The notes: generated by a model from the sequence alone, not told the origin. A stretch of 64,000 nt of DNA from Actinomycetes bacterium (GCA_023389745.1 JAEWED010000197.1:1-64000); one strand, 5' to 3'; numbered from the stretch's first letter, positions 16,178 through 24,622 are shown. Numbers and translations are program-made.

Positions 16178-17134
16178 TCAGCCCAACAGGCCTTCGAGCG
16201 CCTTGCCGAGCAGTTCGGGATCGTGTGCGAGCCCCGACGGGCGCGCCAGCGGCGCGGCGACCGCCCGGGGCACGTCGTGGGCCACGCCGATGGCATCGGG
16301 GTCGTAGAGCACGACATCCGGATGCAGTCCGTGCCGCTCCAGCGCGGCCACGTGCGCCGCGACGTCGTAGCCATCGGTCTCGGGCACCTGCGGGCGCAGG
16401 TTGCAGACGTACACCAGGGTGCCCGTCGACGCCGCGATCGCGTCGGCGATGCCTCCCGCAGCGGTCGCGGCGAGCACGCTGGTGAACAACGACCCGGGGC
16501 CGAGCACGATCTGGTCGGCGGCGGCGATCGCGGCGAGCGCCTCGGCCGGCGCCGGTGCGGCCGGCTCCAGGTGCACCGTGCCGATGTCGCGACACGCGCT
16601 GACCGACACCTGCCCCTCGACCTGCTCACCCGTGCCCCTCGAGGCGTGCAGGGCGACGGTGTGGGTGGTGCTCGGCAGCACCCTGCCGACGGCGCCGAGC
16701 AGCGCCCCGATCTCGTCGAGCGCGGCGACCAGGTCACCGCCGCTCTCGTCGAGGGCCACGATCAACAGGTTGCCGAAGGCGTGGCCCTCGAGCTCGCCCG
16801 CGTCGAAGCGGTGCTCCATCGCCGTGGCGAGCCGGGAGCCGGGCTCGGCGAGCGCCACCAGGCACTTGCGCAGGTCACCCGGCGCGGGCCGGTCCGCGGC
16901 GGCGCGCAACCGACCCGTCGAGCCGCCGTCGTCCGCGACCGACACGACCGCGGTGATGTCGCCCGCGTACGTGCGCAGGGCACGCAGGCTCGCCGCCAGG
17001 CCGTGACCGCCGCCGACCGCGACGACGCGCGGCCCGTCGGCCGAGCCGGTTGCTGCGGCCGCGGCCTCGGTGGCCGTGCCCTCGGTGGCCGTGCCCTCGG
17101 CGGCCGTGCCGGCCGATTCGCCCGGGCGGCTCAC
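16178..17134 (-). CDS. yvcK: YvcK/CofD-like gluconeogenesis factor
   Basis: From the GTG that overlaps the rapZ stop (GTGA) the protein has 318 residues. Family motifs are visible: VVAVGGGHGLAASLRAL, SVADDGGSTGRLR, PGDLRKCLVAL, and LGPGSLFTSVLA near the C-terminal part. YvcK proteins bind UDP-sugars and affect carbon flux and cell-wall synthesis; the enzyme activity is unknown. The first 35 residues are a low-complexity tail built from a 15-base tandem repeat (TATEGTATE). The translation overlap with rapZ marks an operon. Confidence 0.93.
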   Translation of the reverse strand: MSRPGESAGTAAEGTATEGTATEAAAAATGSADGPRVVAVGGGHGLAASLRALRTYAGDITAVVSVADDGGSTGRLRAAADRPAPGDLRKCLVALAEPGSRLATAMEHRFDAGELEGHAFGNLLIVALDESGGDLVAALDEIGALLGAVGRVLPSTTHTVALHASRGTGEQVEGQVSVSACRDIGTVHLEPAAPAPAEALAAIAAADQIVLGPGSLFTSVLAATAAGGIADAIAASTGTLVYVCNLRPQVPETDGYDVAAHVAALERHGLHPDVVLYDPDAIGVAHDVPRAVAAPLARPSGLAHDPELLGKALEGLLG

Positions 17135-17985
17135 TTGGCGACGTCCCGGTGACGGATGCGCGGCTCGGTGCCGCGCTCGCGCAGCCAACCCGCGAGGCGT
17201 TCGGTGATCGACACCGAGCGGTGACGACCGCCGGTGCAGCCGAACGCGATGGTGAGCACCGACTTGCCCTCGTTCACGTACGCGGGCAGCAGCAGGTCGA
17301 GCAGGGACTCGAGCCGGTCGAGGAACTCGCCGGTCAGCTCGAACGACGCGACGTAGTCCTGCACCTCGGGGTCGAGCCCGGTCATCGGACGCAGGTCCTC
17401 GACCCAGTGCGGGTTCGGCAGGAACCGGCAGTCGATCACGACGTCCGCGTCGGGTGGCAGGCCGTGCTTGTACCCGAACGACATGAGGGTGACCTGGGTG
17501 GTCTCGTTGCCGGTGTACTCGCCGAACTGGTCGACGACGCGGCGTCGGAGGTCGTGCACGTTCAGGTCGGTGGTGTCGATGACGACGTCGGACGCCCCGC
17601 GCACGGGCTCGAGCCGGCGCCGCTCCTCTTCGATGGCCCCCTCGACCGTGCCGACGTCGCCGAGCAGCGGGTGGCGCCGTTTGGTGTCGCCGTAGCGGCG
17701 CACCAGGTTCGGGGTCGACGCGTCCAGGAAGACGGTCATCACGCTGGCCCCCGAGCTGCGCAGCTCCTCGAGCGCCGGGCCGACCTCGTCCAGGTCGGAG
17801 CCGGAGCCGACCACGAGCGCGACCGGAGTCGTCGACCCGGACTGGAACCGTGCCAGCTCGGCGACCTTGGGGATCAGCTCCGAGGGCAGGTTGTCGATGA
17901 CGAACCAGCCCAGGTCCTCGAGGGTGTTGCCCACCTGGGTCCGTCCCGCGCCCGACAGGCCGGTGACGATCACGAACTGCACCAT
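17131..17985 (-). CDS. rapZ: RNase adapter protein RapZ (YvcJ-like nucleotide-binding protein)
   Basis: This 284-residue P-loop protein has the N-terminal motif VTGLSGAGRTQVGNTLEDLG; the usual lysine of the P-loop is Arg here, which is common in actinobacterial relatives. The Walker B-like VIDTTDLNVHDLR and the C-terminal IAFGCTGGRHRSV, the family hallmark, are present. Such proteins bind nucleotides and in other bacteria control amino-sugar synthesis. A TAGCCT box 6 bases before the ATG suggests a leaderless start. It is cotranscribed with yvcK. Confidence 0.95.
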   Translation of the reverse strand: MVQFVIVTGLSGAGRTQVGNTLEDLGWFVIDNLPSELIPKVAELARFQSGSTTPVALVVGSGSDLDEVGPALEELRSSGASVMTVFLDASTPNLVRRYGDTKRRHPLLGDVGTVEGAIEEERRRLEPVRGASDVVIDTTDLNVHDLRRRVVDQFGEYTGNETTQVTLMSFGYKHGLPPDADVVIDCRFLPNPHWVEDLRPMTGLDPEVQDYVASFELTGEFLDRLESLLDLLLPAYVNEGKSVLTIAFGCTGGRHRSVSITERLAGWLRERGTEPRIRHRDVAK

Positions 17986-18119
17986 GCCGTCAGGCTACGA
18001 CCACGCCGGCGCATCCAGAACCGCGCTGTCGGTGCATCCGGTTGCGGATCGCGTGCGAAGAGGCAGACGAGACCACTCACCGACGTCGCCCGACGCGACG
18101 CTCACGAAAGAGGAACCCG

Positions 18120-18704
18120 ATGCCCAAGAAGATGCTCCTGATCCCCCTGGCGCTGCTGGCGAGCTTCACCCTGGTCGCTGCCAGCTGCTCGAGCGACGAC
18201 GACGCCGGTTCGGAGGACGCCACCACGACCACCGCCGCCGAGGACATGGAGACCACGACCACCGCGGAGACGGCGACCCAGGGCGAGACGATCGTCGACA
18301 TCGCGGCATCGAACCCGGACTTCTCGACGTTGGTCGATCTGGTCACCCAGGCCGGGCTCGTCGAGACGCTCTCGGGCGACGGTCCCTTCACCGTGTTCGC
18401 ACCCACCAACGACGCGTTCGCCAAGGTCGACCCGGCCACGGTGTCGGCGCTCACCGCGGATCCCCAGGGCGCGCTGACCGACGTCCTCAAGCTGCACGTC
18501 ATCTCCGGTGAGGTCACGGCGGCCGACGCCACCGCGGCGGCCGGCACCTGCGTCGACACCCTCGGCGGCAAGGTCAAGGTCGAGCAGTCCGGTGACAACC
18601 TCACGATCGGTGGCGCGACCATCGTCGACACCGACATCGAGGCCTCCAACGGCGTCATCCACGTGCTCGACGGCGTCATCACCGCCCCGTCGACGGACTG
18701 CTGA
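18120..18704 (+). CDS. Secreted fasciclin-domain lipoprotein
   Basis: This 194-residue protein has a signal peptide with lipobox (LVAASC, Cys near residue 23) and a Thr/Glu/Asp-rich linker, then one fasciclin (FAS1) domain from about residue 58. FAS1 motifs are seen in LVETLSGDGPFTVFAPTNDAF, LKLHVISGEV and the end IHVLDGVITAP. Such domains mediate adhesion or matrix contacts outside the cell. An AAAGAGGA ribosome site precedes the ATG. It is divergent from rapZ. Confidence 0.93.
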   Translation: MPKKMLLIPLALLASFTLVAASCSSDDDAGSEDATTTTAAEDMETTTTAETATQGETIVDIAASNPDFSTLVDLVTQAGLVETLSGDGPFTVFAPTNDAFAKVDPATVSALTADPQGALTDVLKLHVISGEVTAADATAAAGTCVDTLGGKVKVEQSGDNLTIGGATIVDTDIEASNGVIHVLDGVITAPSTDC

Positions 18705-18770
18705 TGCGGCGCTGCTGATCAGCTGACCGGGGCTCCGCTCCCCCACCCCCCGTACGAGCCCCGCGTCACG

Positions 18771-18800
18771 ACGGGACGGCACACCGTGGTGCCGTCCCGT
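18771..18800. terminator. Bidirectional terminator between convergent genes
   Basis: The arms acgggacggcac and gtgccgtcccgt pair perfectly over 12 bases with a 6-base loop, centred between the fasciclin gene and the convergent methyltransferase gene. Confidence 0.75.
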
Positions 18801-18807
18801 CGGCGCG

Positions 18808-19530
18808 TTAGGCCCGCCGTTCGAAGCGCAGGAACAACAGGCGGGGCACCGACGCCGCGTCCTCGTACTCCTGGGCTCGTGCCAGGAAGCCGGGGGGCGG
18901 CGCCGGTTCCTCCATGCGGACCAGCGACAGGCCCAGGTCCGCGGCGGTGTTCAGGTAGCGCGACAGCGGTCGGTGGAAGAACCGGATGAACACGCCGCGT
19001 TCGACCTCTTCGAGGGTGTCGGTCTCGGCCAGGTACGGCCCGATGCGCCAGTACTGCTCGGGCGGGTCGAGCACCTGGTCGTCGATCCACCCGGAGCCGG
19101 GGGTCTGCAGCAGCGGATGGTTCAACAGGAACAGGAAGGTGCCGCCCGGGCGCAGCACCCTGGCCACCTCGGCGAGCGCCGTGTCCAGGTCCTCGATGTG
19201 CTCGAACACCAGGCAGGCGACCACGACGTCGGCCGAGGCGTCCGCCTCGGGCAGTGCGGTCGCCGAGCCCTGCAGGTAGGTGGGTCCGCCACCCCGCTGC
19301 TCGGCGATCTCGATCTGCGCCATGGCCGGGTCGACACCCAGCACGTCCAGGCCCTGTGCGGCGGCTAGCCGGGCGACCTGGCCCTCGCCGCAGCCGACGT
19401 CGATCATGCGGCCCTGGTCGGGCAGGTGCTCGGCGATCAGCGGGAGGATCTGCTCGGTGTACTCCGGGTCGGCGCCGTCGGTGAACTCCCGCTGCCACCA
19501 CTGCGCGTGCTCGTCCCACGGGTCTGACAT
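18808..19530 (-). CDS. Class I SAM-dependent methyltransferase
   Basis: This 240-residue protein starts at MSDPWDEHAQWWQREF. The SAM-binding motif I is MIDVGCGEGQVARLA, followed by the acidic LGVDPAMAQIEIA and motif IV-like VVVACLVFEHIEDL; the post-motif LRPGGTFLFLLNHP is typical of Methyltransf_11 enzymes. The substrate is unknown and the context (uvrC upstream on the same strand) gives no clue. Confidence 0.9.
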   Translation of the reverse strand: MSDPWDEHAQWWQREFTDGADPEYTEQILPLIAEHLPDQGRMIDVGCGEGQVARLAAAQGLDVLGVDPAMAQIEIAEQRGGGPTYLQGSATALPEADASADVVVACLVFEHIEDLDTALAEVARVLRPGGTFLFLLNHPLLQTPGSGWIDDQVLDPPEQYWRIGPYLAETDTLEEVERGVFIRFFHRPLSRYLNTAADLGLSLVRMEEPAPPPGFLARAQEYEDAASVPRLLFLRFERRA

Positions 19531-19598
19531 GTGCGTGCTCCTGAGTCGGGGGGAGGGCGGGACGCTACTTCCGCTGAGCGACCGGTTCCCCTTCGCGC

Positions 19599-21461
19599 TC
19601 AGCTCCCGTCGACGCGGTGGAGGTGCTCGTGCACCGCGATACCGACCGCGTCGGGCAGCCACGGCAGCTCGAGCAGGTCCGACAGCTCGGCGGCTCGCAC
19701 GTTGCGGATGCCGCCGAACTCCTTGACCAGCCGGGCCTTGCGCTTGGCGCCCAGGCCGGGGATGTCGTCGAGCACCGAGGCGGTCATGCGCTTGTCGCGC
19801 CGCTCACGGTGGAAGGTGATCGCGAAGCGGTGGGACTCGTCGCGGATGCGCTGCAGCATGAACAGCGCCTCGGAGCCACGCGGCACGTTGACCGGCTCGG
19901 AGCGTCCCGGCAGGTAGACCTCTTCGAACTGCTTGGCGAGCGAGGCGACGGGGATCTCGTCGGTCAGGCCGAGCCGTTCGAGCACCGCCACCGCGACGCC
20001 GAGCTGGCCCTTGCCGCCGTCGACCAGCAGGAGCTGCGGCGGGTAGGCGAAGCGGCCGCGCTCGGCCACGGGCTTGCGACGATCGGCCAGGTAGGCGGTG
20101 AACCGGCGGGTGAGGACCTCGTCCATGGCGGCGAAGTCGTCGTTCTTGGGGATGTTGACCTTGAAGCGCCGGTACTCGGACTTGCGGGGAAGGCCGTCCT
20201 CGAGCACCACCATCGAGCCGACGTAGTCGGTGCCCTGGAGGTGGCTCATGTCGTAGCACTCGATGCGCAGCGGGGCCTCGGGCAGCTCGAGGGTCTCCTT
20301 CAGCTCGTTGAGCGCCTTGGCCCGGCTGTTGTGGTCCGACGCGCGGCGCAGGCGGTGACGGGTGAAGGCCTCGGTCGCGTTCTGGGTGACCGTCGCGGCG
20401 AGCTCGCGCTTGGAGCCACGCTGCGGCACCCGGATCTGCACCTTGGAGCCGCGCTGCTCGCTGAGCCACTCCTCGTAGACGTCGCCGTCCTCGGGCAGCG
20501 TCGGCACGAGCACCGCCTTGGGGTAGCCCACCGCCGGCGGGTCGCCGTAGACCTGCTCGAGCACCGCGGCCATGGTCTGGTCCGGGGACAGGTCCATCAC
20601 CTTGTCGAGGATGAAGCCCAGCCGGCCGACCACACGTCCGCGACGGATGAAGAAGACCTGCGCGGCGGCCTCGAGGTCGTCCTCGTGCACGCCGAAGATG
20701 TCGACGTCCTCGTTCTTGTCGCCGACCATCTGCTGACGTTCGACCGCCCGTCGGACCGTGGCGAGGCGGTCACGCACCCTGGCGGCCTGCTCGAACTCCA
20801 TGTCGGCCGCGGCCGCGCGCATCTCGGCGTCGAGTCGGTCGAGCACCGGTTCGAAGTCGCCGTCGAGGAAGTCCATGAGCTCGGTGACGAGCGCGTCGTA
20901 GTCGGGCTTCGAGATCTCGCCGACGCACGGCCCGGAGCACTTCTCGATGTGGAACATCAAGCAGGGTTTGCCGAGCCGTTCGTGGCGGCGCAGCTTCGCG
21001 TCGGAGCACGTGCGGATCGGGAAGGTGCGCAGCAGCTCGTCGAGGGTGTCGCGGATGGCGTAGGCGTGCGCGTAGGGACCGAAGTAGCGGGTTCCCTTGC
21101 GGCGCCGGCCCCGCATGACCGTTGCCCGGGGCCACTCGTCGGCCAGGGTCACGGCCAGGAACGGGTAGCTCTTGTCGTCGACGAGCCGGACGTTGAACCG
21201 CGGCCGGTGGGTCTTGATGAGGTTGTACTCCAGCATCAAGGCCTCGACCTCGTTGCGGACCTGGATCCACTCCACCGTCTCGGCCGTCGCCACCATCTGC
21301 GCGGTGCGCGGGTGCAGGTTGCGGGGGTTCTGGAAGTAGTTCGACAGGCGCTGGCGCAGCGACTTGGCCTTGCCCACGTAGATGACCCGGCCGTCGGCGT
21401 CCTTGAACTGGTAGCTGCCCGGGGTGTCGGGGATCGTGCCTGCGGGTGGACGTTGGACCAT
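19599..21461 (-). CDS. uvrC: Excinuclease ABC subunit C
   Basis: UvrC makes both incisions in nucleotide excision repair with UvrA and UvrB. This 620-residue protein has the N-terminal GIY-YIG nuclease (GSYQFKDADGRVIYVGKAKSL), the Cys-rich patch (KCSGPCVG), a UVR motif (about residues 195-230), the RNase H-like C-terminal nuclease (IECYDMSHLQGT, LLLVDGGKGQ) and C-terminal helix-hairpin-helix motifs (LDDIPGLGAKRKARLVKEFG). The ATG at 21461 fits the normal start. uvrA and uvrB are also in this window but in separate transcription units. Confidence 0.97.
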   Translation of the reverse strand: MVQRPPAGTIPDTPGSYQFKDADGRVIYVGKAKSLRQRLSNYFQNPRNLHPRTAQMVATAETVEWIQVRNEVEALMLEYNLIKTHRPRFNVRLVDDKSYPFLAVTLADEWPRATVMRGRRRKGTRYFGPYAHAYAIRDTLDELLRTFPIRTCSDAKLRRHERLGKPCLMFHIEKCSGPCVGEISKPDYDALVTELMDFLDGDFEPVLDRLDAEMRAAAADMEFEQAARVRDRLATVRRAVERQQMVGDKNEDVDIFGVHEDDLEAAAQVFFIRRGRVVGRLGFILDKVMDLSPDQTMAAVLEQVYGDPPAVGYPKAVLVPTLPEDGDVYEEWLSEQRGSKVQIRVPQRGSKRELAATVTQNATEAFTRHRLRRASDHNSRAKALNELKETLELPEAPLRIECYDMSHLQGTDYVGSMVVLEDGLPRKSEYRRFKVNIPKNDDFAAMDEVLTRRFTAYLADRRKPVAERGRFAYPPQLLLVDGGKGQLGVAVAVLERLGLTDEIPVASLAKQFEEVYLPGRSEPVNVPRGSEALFMLQRIRDESHRFAITFHRERRDKRMTASVLDDIPGLGAKRKARLVKEFGGIRNVRAAELSDLLELPWLPDAVGIAVHEHLHRVDGS

Positions 21462-21568
21462 CGCCCTCCACGCTACCGGCGCCCTGTGACGCGCTCGGTC
21501 GGCCACGGTGGGGTCCTCAGCTGCCGGGAGCGGTCCCGCAACCCAGGCCGAGGCGACCGACCGTCAGC

Positions 21569-22645
21569 TCAGCGCGTCCCGGGCGGTGCGGGGCAGGGGC
21601 GCGGGTTGTACGGGAAGTCGCACTCGACGATGGCGATCGGGCCCAGGTCGGCCGGGTCGTGCGACACGATCGCCTGTTGCACCGGTCGACCGTCGGGCCA
21701 GGTGCCCATGTCGCCCAGGTCGACGTCGCACCACTCCCCGTCGAGCGCGCAGCGGCCCGTCGCGTCGGCGACGCGCCAGTCGGCCCAGCGGTGCAGGTGG
21801 TCGACCGACAGCTGGCCGAGCCACGGCAGCGTGAAGCCGACCGGTCCGAAGTGGTCGGCCCACAGCACCTCAGGACCGGAGTGGTCGGTGCGCACCATGA
21901 CGTGCACCTTCTGGTCGGCCGGCAGGTCGGTGGCCTGCATGAGCTCGATCGCGATCCGGTTGTCGATCAGCGGGTCGTCCTCGTAGCCGACGACCGCGAC
22001 CCGCGTGTGCGACGGCACCTCGATCGGCCCCGGCGGCAGCTGGTAGGCGAACGCGGCGGCGTAGAGAACGGTCCACAGCGCCTCGCTGCCCCAGCCACGG
22101 GCCGCGGCGAGCTGCACCATGCGCAGCGCCATGCCGCCACCCATCGAGTGGCCCAGCACCCCGACCCGGGTGGTGTCGATGCGGGGCTCGTGCGCTGCGG
22201 CGGTGACGAACCCGGTGTCGACGATGTCGTACCAGTGGTCCGGGTCGAACGGGATGGGCCACGCCGGGAACACGACGACGAACCCGTTGCTGACCAGGTG
22301 GTCGATCATCCCGCCGTACGCGGCCGACAGCGAGCCGAAGTAGCCGTGCGCGAGCAGCACCACCGGACGCGAGTCGTCGCCGCAGGTCCCGCCGGTCCAG
22401 GGCGAGCCGCTGCCGGTCGGCGAGGCGATCCGCAGCTCCATGGCCGAGTCCGCCGGGTTGACGACGTGCTCGTCGGCGACGCCGCAGGGCCCGTCGGCGC
22501 CGGGCGCACCGACGCTGGGTGGGTCGCCGATCGGCACGGGCGTGCACGCGGCCGCCACGAGCGCAGCTGCAGCCATGAGCACGCTCGTCATCGCTCCCCA
22601 CCGTCGCCGACCGCCGCCGATCCGCCCGTCGTGCACTGCCCCCAT
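21569..22645 (-). CDS. Alpha/beta-hydrolase lipoprotein (lipase/PAF-acetylhydrolase-like)
   Basis: This 358-residue protein starts at an ATG with GGGGAGG 7 bases upstream. A signal peptide with lipobox (AAALVAAAC) leads to an extracellular alpha/beta-hydrolase domain. The oxyanion segment VVLLAHGYFGS, the nucleophile elbow VGVLGHSMGGGMA and a C-terminal His-containing segment (VDHLHRWADWR) are visible. Relatives act on esters or lipids; the substrate is unknown. The frame runs on upstream but is low-complexity and overlaps the palindrome cluster ahead of nadA. Confidence 0.87.
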   Translation of the reverse strand: MGAVHDGRIGGGRRRWGAMTSVLMAAAALVAAACTPVPIGDPPSVGAPGADGPCGVADEHVVNPADSAMELRIASPTGSGSPWTGGTCGDDSRPVVLLAHGYFGSLSAAYGGMIDHLVSNGFVVVFPAWPIPFDPDHWYDIVDTGFVTAAAHEPRIDTTRVGVLGHSMGGGMALRMVQLAAARGWGSEALWTVLYAAAFAYQLPPGPIEVPSHTRVAVVGYEDDPLIDNRIAIELMQATDLPADQKVHVMVRTDHSGPEVLWADHFGPVGFTLPWLGQLSVDHLHRWADWRVADATGRCALDGEWCDVDLGDMGTWPDGRPVQQAIVSHDPADLGPIAIVECDFPYNPRPCPAPPGTR

Positions 22646-22753
22646 CGGCCCGCCTCCCCGCGTCGCCCCGAGATCATGTCCGATCCGGCGCCCCGCACGC
22701 CACGAGCCCGATCGCGCCATGGTCCGCTGCATACCTCGTCCCGTCGTCCGGCC

Positions 22754-22869
22754 TTCGCGAACGGCACCGCCCGTCTGCACGGCCGGCTCCTTCGCGAAGG
22801 CTGCGATCAGCGCCGGCCACTTCCTTCGCGAACGCGACCGACCGCCCGCACGGCCCTCGCCGTCGCGAA
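22754..22869. repeat. Four evenly spaced TTCGCGAA palindromes
   Basis: Copies of the palindrome ttcgcgaa lie at 22754-22761, 22791-22798 and 22825-22832, and a one-mismatch copy (gtcgcgaa) at 22862-22869. Spacings are 37, 34 and 37 bases, between three and three and a half helical turns. They lie between two divergent genes (lipoprotein and nadA), so they are good candidates for a multimeric regulator site. Confidence 0.55.
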
Positions 22870-22947
22870 GGATCCGGGACACCTGACGATTCGCCCATCA
22901 ACGGGTGTCGCACACGGGAATCGGCGGTGAACGAACGGTGCTGTCCT

Positions 22948-22974
22948 GGTGAGCGCGCACTGTGTACGCTCACC
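22948..22974 (+). promoter_or_regulatory. Inverted repeat over the nadA -10 box
   Basis: The arms ggtgagcg (22948-22955) and cgctcacc (22967-22974) are perfectly complementary. The right arm covers a TACGCT -10-like box (22965-22970). A repressor on this site would block the promoter. The implied transcript start near 22977 leaves a leader of about 138 bases before nadA. Confidence 0.5.
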
Positions 22975-23001
22975 CTGCCGGCCTGGTATCCGGCACCATC
23001 A

Positions 23002-23067
23002 ACTTCTGAGGCCGACATCCCCGTGGCGTGGCGACCAGGCTGTCCCCACCGGCTGAATCTCAGAGGT
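23002..23067 (+). promoter_or_regulatory. Structured 5' leader of nadA, possible riboswitch
   Basis: The leader folds on paper into a 9-base-pair outer stem (acttctgag 23002-23010 with ctcagaggt 23059-23067), then GCCG/CGGC, then GTGG/CCAC, and a tip TGG-CGA-CCA. An unpaired ACATCCCC stretch and a TGAAT bulge are left inside. NAD+-I (nadA motif) riboswitches also precede nadA and contain an ACAACCCC and a GAAT segment, but the order of stems differs here. The structure is well supported by pairing; the ligand is a guess. Confidence 0.4.
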
Positions 23068-23114
23068 CTTCATGGTCGAGTGGCGAGAGCCGCCCGGCAG
23101 GAGGTCCCGACAAC

Positions 23115-24224
23115 ATGCTGCGTCTCCAGTCCAGACTCCCGGACGAGTACACCGACGCCTCGGCGGAGGAGCTCGCCGATCGGATCGCCGCGGCGAAGGC
23201 CACGCTCGGCGAGCGTCTCTTCATCCTCGGTCACCACTACCAGCGCGACGAGGTCATGCGCTGGGCCGACGCCCGCGGCGACTCGTTCCGCCTGTCGGTG
23301 CTCGCCAAGGAGCGCCCGCAGGCCGACTACATCGTCTTCTGCGGCGTGCACTTCATGGCCGAGGCCGCCGACATCCTGACCGGTCCGCACCAGCAGGTCG
23401 TGCTGCCGGATCTGAACGCCGGCTGCTCGATGGCCGACATGGCCGACATCGACTCCGTCGAAGAGGCCTGGGAGTCGATCGCCGAGATCACCGACATCGA
23501 GCGGGTCGTGCCGATCACCTACATGAACTCCGCCGCGAACCTGAAGGCGTTCGTCGGCAGCCACGGCGGCGCGGTCTGCACCTCGACCAACGCCCGGGCG
23601 GTCCTCGAATGGGCCCTCGAGCGCGAGGACGGCCCCCGTGGCCGGCAGGTGCTGTTCTTCCCGGACCAGCACCTGGGCCGCAACACCGGCTACCAGATGG
23701 GCTTCGACGAGTCCGACATGGCGGTGTGGAACCCGCGCCTCGACCTGGGCGGCCTGGACGAGGGCACGATCAAGGAGCGGACCTTCCTGCTGTGGAAGGG
23801 CCACTGCTCGGTGCACCAGCGCTTCCGGCCCGAGCACGTCGAGGCGTTCCGTGCCGAGCATCCCGACGGGATCGTCGTGGCGCACCCCGAGTGCGCCCAC
23901 GAGGTGTGCTCGATCGCCGACATCGTCGGCTCGACCGACCGGATCATCCGGGCCGTCGCCGAGGCGCCCAGCGGATCGACCATCGGGGTCGGTACAGAGA
24001 TCCACCTGGTCCAACGGCTGGACGCGGAGACCCCCGACAAGACGATCGTCTCGCTCGATCCGCTCGTCTGCCCGTGCTCCACGATGTTCCGCATCGACGG
24101 CCCGCACCTGGCCTGGACGCTCGAGAGCCTGGTCGACGGCCGGGTCCCCAATCGGATCACCGTCGACGAGGACACCGCCCACTGGGCCCGCGTCGCGCTG
24201 GAGCGCATGCTCGACATCACCTGA
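23115..24224 (+). CDS. nadA: Quinolinate synthase
   Basis: This enzyme condenses iminoaspartate with dihydroxyacetone phosphate to quinolinate in NAD synthesis, using a 4Fe-4S cluster. It has 369 residues and starts at an ATG with AGGAGGT 9 bases upstream. Family motifs include LGHHYQRDEVM, NAGCSMADMA (first cluster Cys), YMNSAANLKAFVG, HPECAHEVC and the late VCPCSTMFR. It resembles the longer NadA type with a central insert. No nadB or nadC lies nearby, so the iminoaspartate source is elsewhere. The upstream region carries an operator-like repeat and a structured leader, and its 3' end is duplicated downstream. Confidence 0.97.
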   Translation: MLRLQSRLPDEYTDASAEELADRIAAAKATLGERLFILGHHYQRDEVMRWADARGDSFRLSVLAKERPQADYIVFCGVHFMAEAADILTGPHQQVVLPDLNAGCSMADMADIDSVEEAWESIAEITDIERVVPITYMNSAANLKAFVGSHGGAVCTSTNARAVLEWALEREDGPRGRQVLFFPDQHLGRNTGYQMGFDESDMAVWNPRLDLGGLDEGTIKERTFLLWKGHCSVHQRFRPEHVEAFRAEHPDGIVVAHPECAHEVCSIADIVGSTDRIIRAVAEAPSGSTIGVGTEIHLVQRLDAETPDKTIVSLDPLVCPCSTMFRIDGPHLAWTLESLVDGRVPNRITVDEDTAHWARVALERMLDIT

Positions 24225-24292
24225 GCACCGGCTCTCCAGCGCGATCGCCAGCAGTAGAGCGCGCTGGAGCGCATGCTCGCCATCACCTGAGC
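24195..24292 (+). repeat. Duplicated 3' end of nadA
   Basis: The last 32 bases of nadA including the stop (24195-24226) reappear at 24261-24292 with one mismatch. The 34 bases between them contain gctctccagcgcg/cgcgctggagc-type inverted segments. The second copy leads straight into the 62-base repeat array. Confidence 0.9.
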
Positions 24293-24443
24293 GGTGCTTG
24301 ACCGCCGCCCAGGCGGCGGATCAGCACACAGCTGGTTCGCCGAGAGACCTGAGCGGTGCGGGAACGCCGCCCAGGCGGCGGATCAGCACACAGCTGGTTC
24401 ACCGAGAGACCTGAGCGGTGCGGGAACGCCGCCCGGGCGGCGG
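24286..24443 (+). repeat. 62-base tandem repeat with internal hairpins
   Basis: Two full units (starts 24286 and 24348) and a partial third (24410) follow nadA. Each contains a perfect palindromic hairpin, ccgccgcccaggcggcgg or its variant, and a conserved block agcacacagctggttc. Each unit could end transcription of nadA, so the array may work as a triple terminator, or it may be a spreading repeat family. Confidence 0.85.
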
Positions 24444-24454
24444 GGTGACACACC

Positions 24455-24622
24455 TCACTGGATCAGCGGGTTCTGGGCGGGAACGCCCATGTACTCCAAC
24501 GGGTTGGACTCGTTACGGTCGACCACGGAGGTGAGTCGGACCGGCCCGTCGGGACCTTGAGTGACATGCAGCACTGCGCTGAGCCGCCGCTCAACGGCAC
24601 CCTTGACAGACCCCCGTATCAT
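24455..24622 (-). CDS. Possible small protein, 55 residues
   Basis: This is an open frame from an ATG, reading MIRGSVKGAVERRLSAVL at the start and ending in LEYMGVPAQNPLIQ. Third codon positions are mostly G or C, as in the real genes around it, and the composition is not repetitive, unlike shadow frames here. No clear ribosome site is visible. It is divergent from the sigma factor and faces the nadA repeat array. I do not recognise it; it could be a true small protein or the conserved tail of a lost gene. Confidence 0.4.
   Translation of the reverse strand: MIRGSVKGAVERRLSAVLHVTQGPDGPVRLTSVVDRNESNPLEYMGVPAQNPLIQ

Noticed and set aside
19617..21986. 789-codon + strand frame opposite uvrC
   Set aside because: Its composition (Val, Leu, Gly, Asp, His, Arg) mirrors uvrC codons and it shows no motif; uvrC on the minus strand is unmistakable.
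24603..24608. TTGACA as a complete promoter for the sigma factor gene
   Set aside because: No convincing -10 hexamer lies 16-19 bases downstream, so only the box itself is mentioned.
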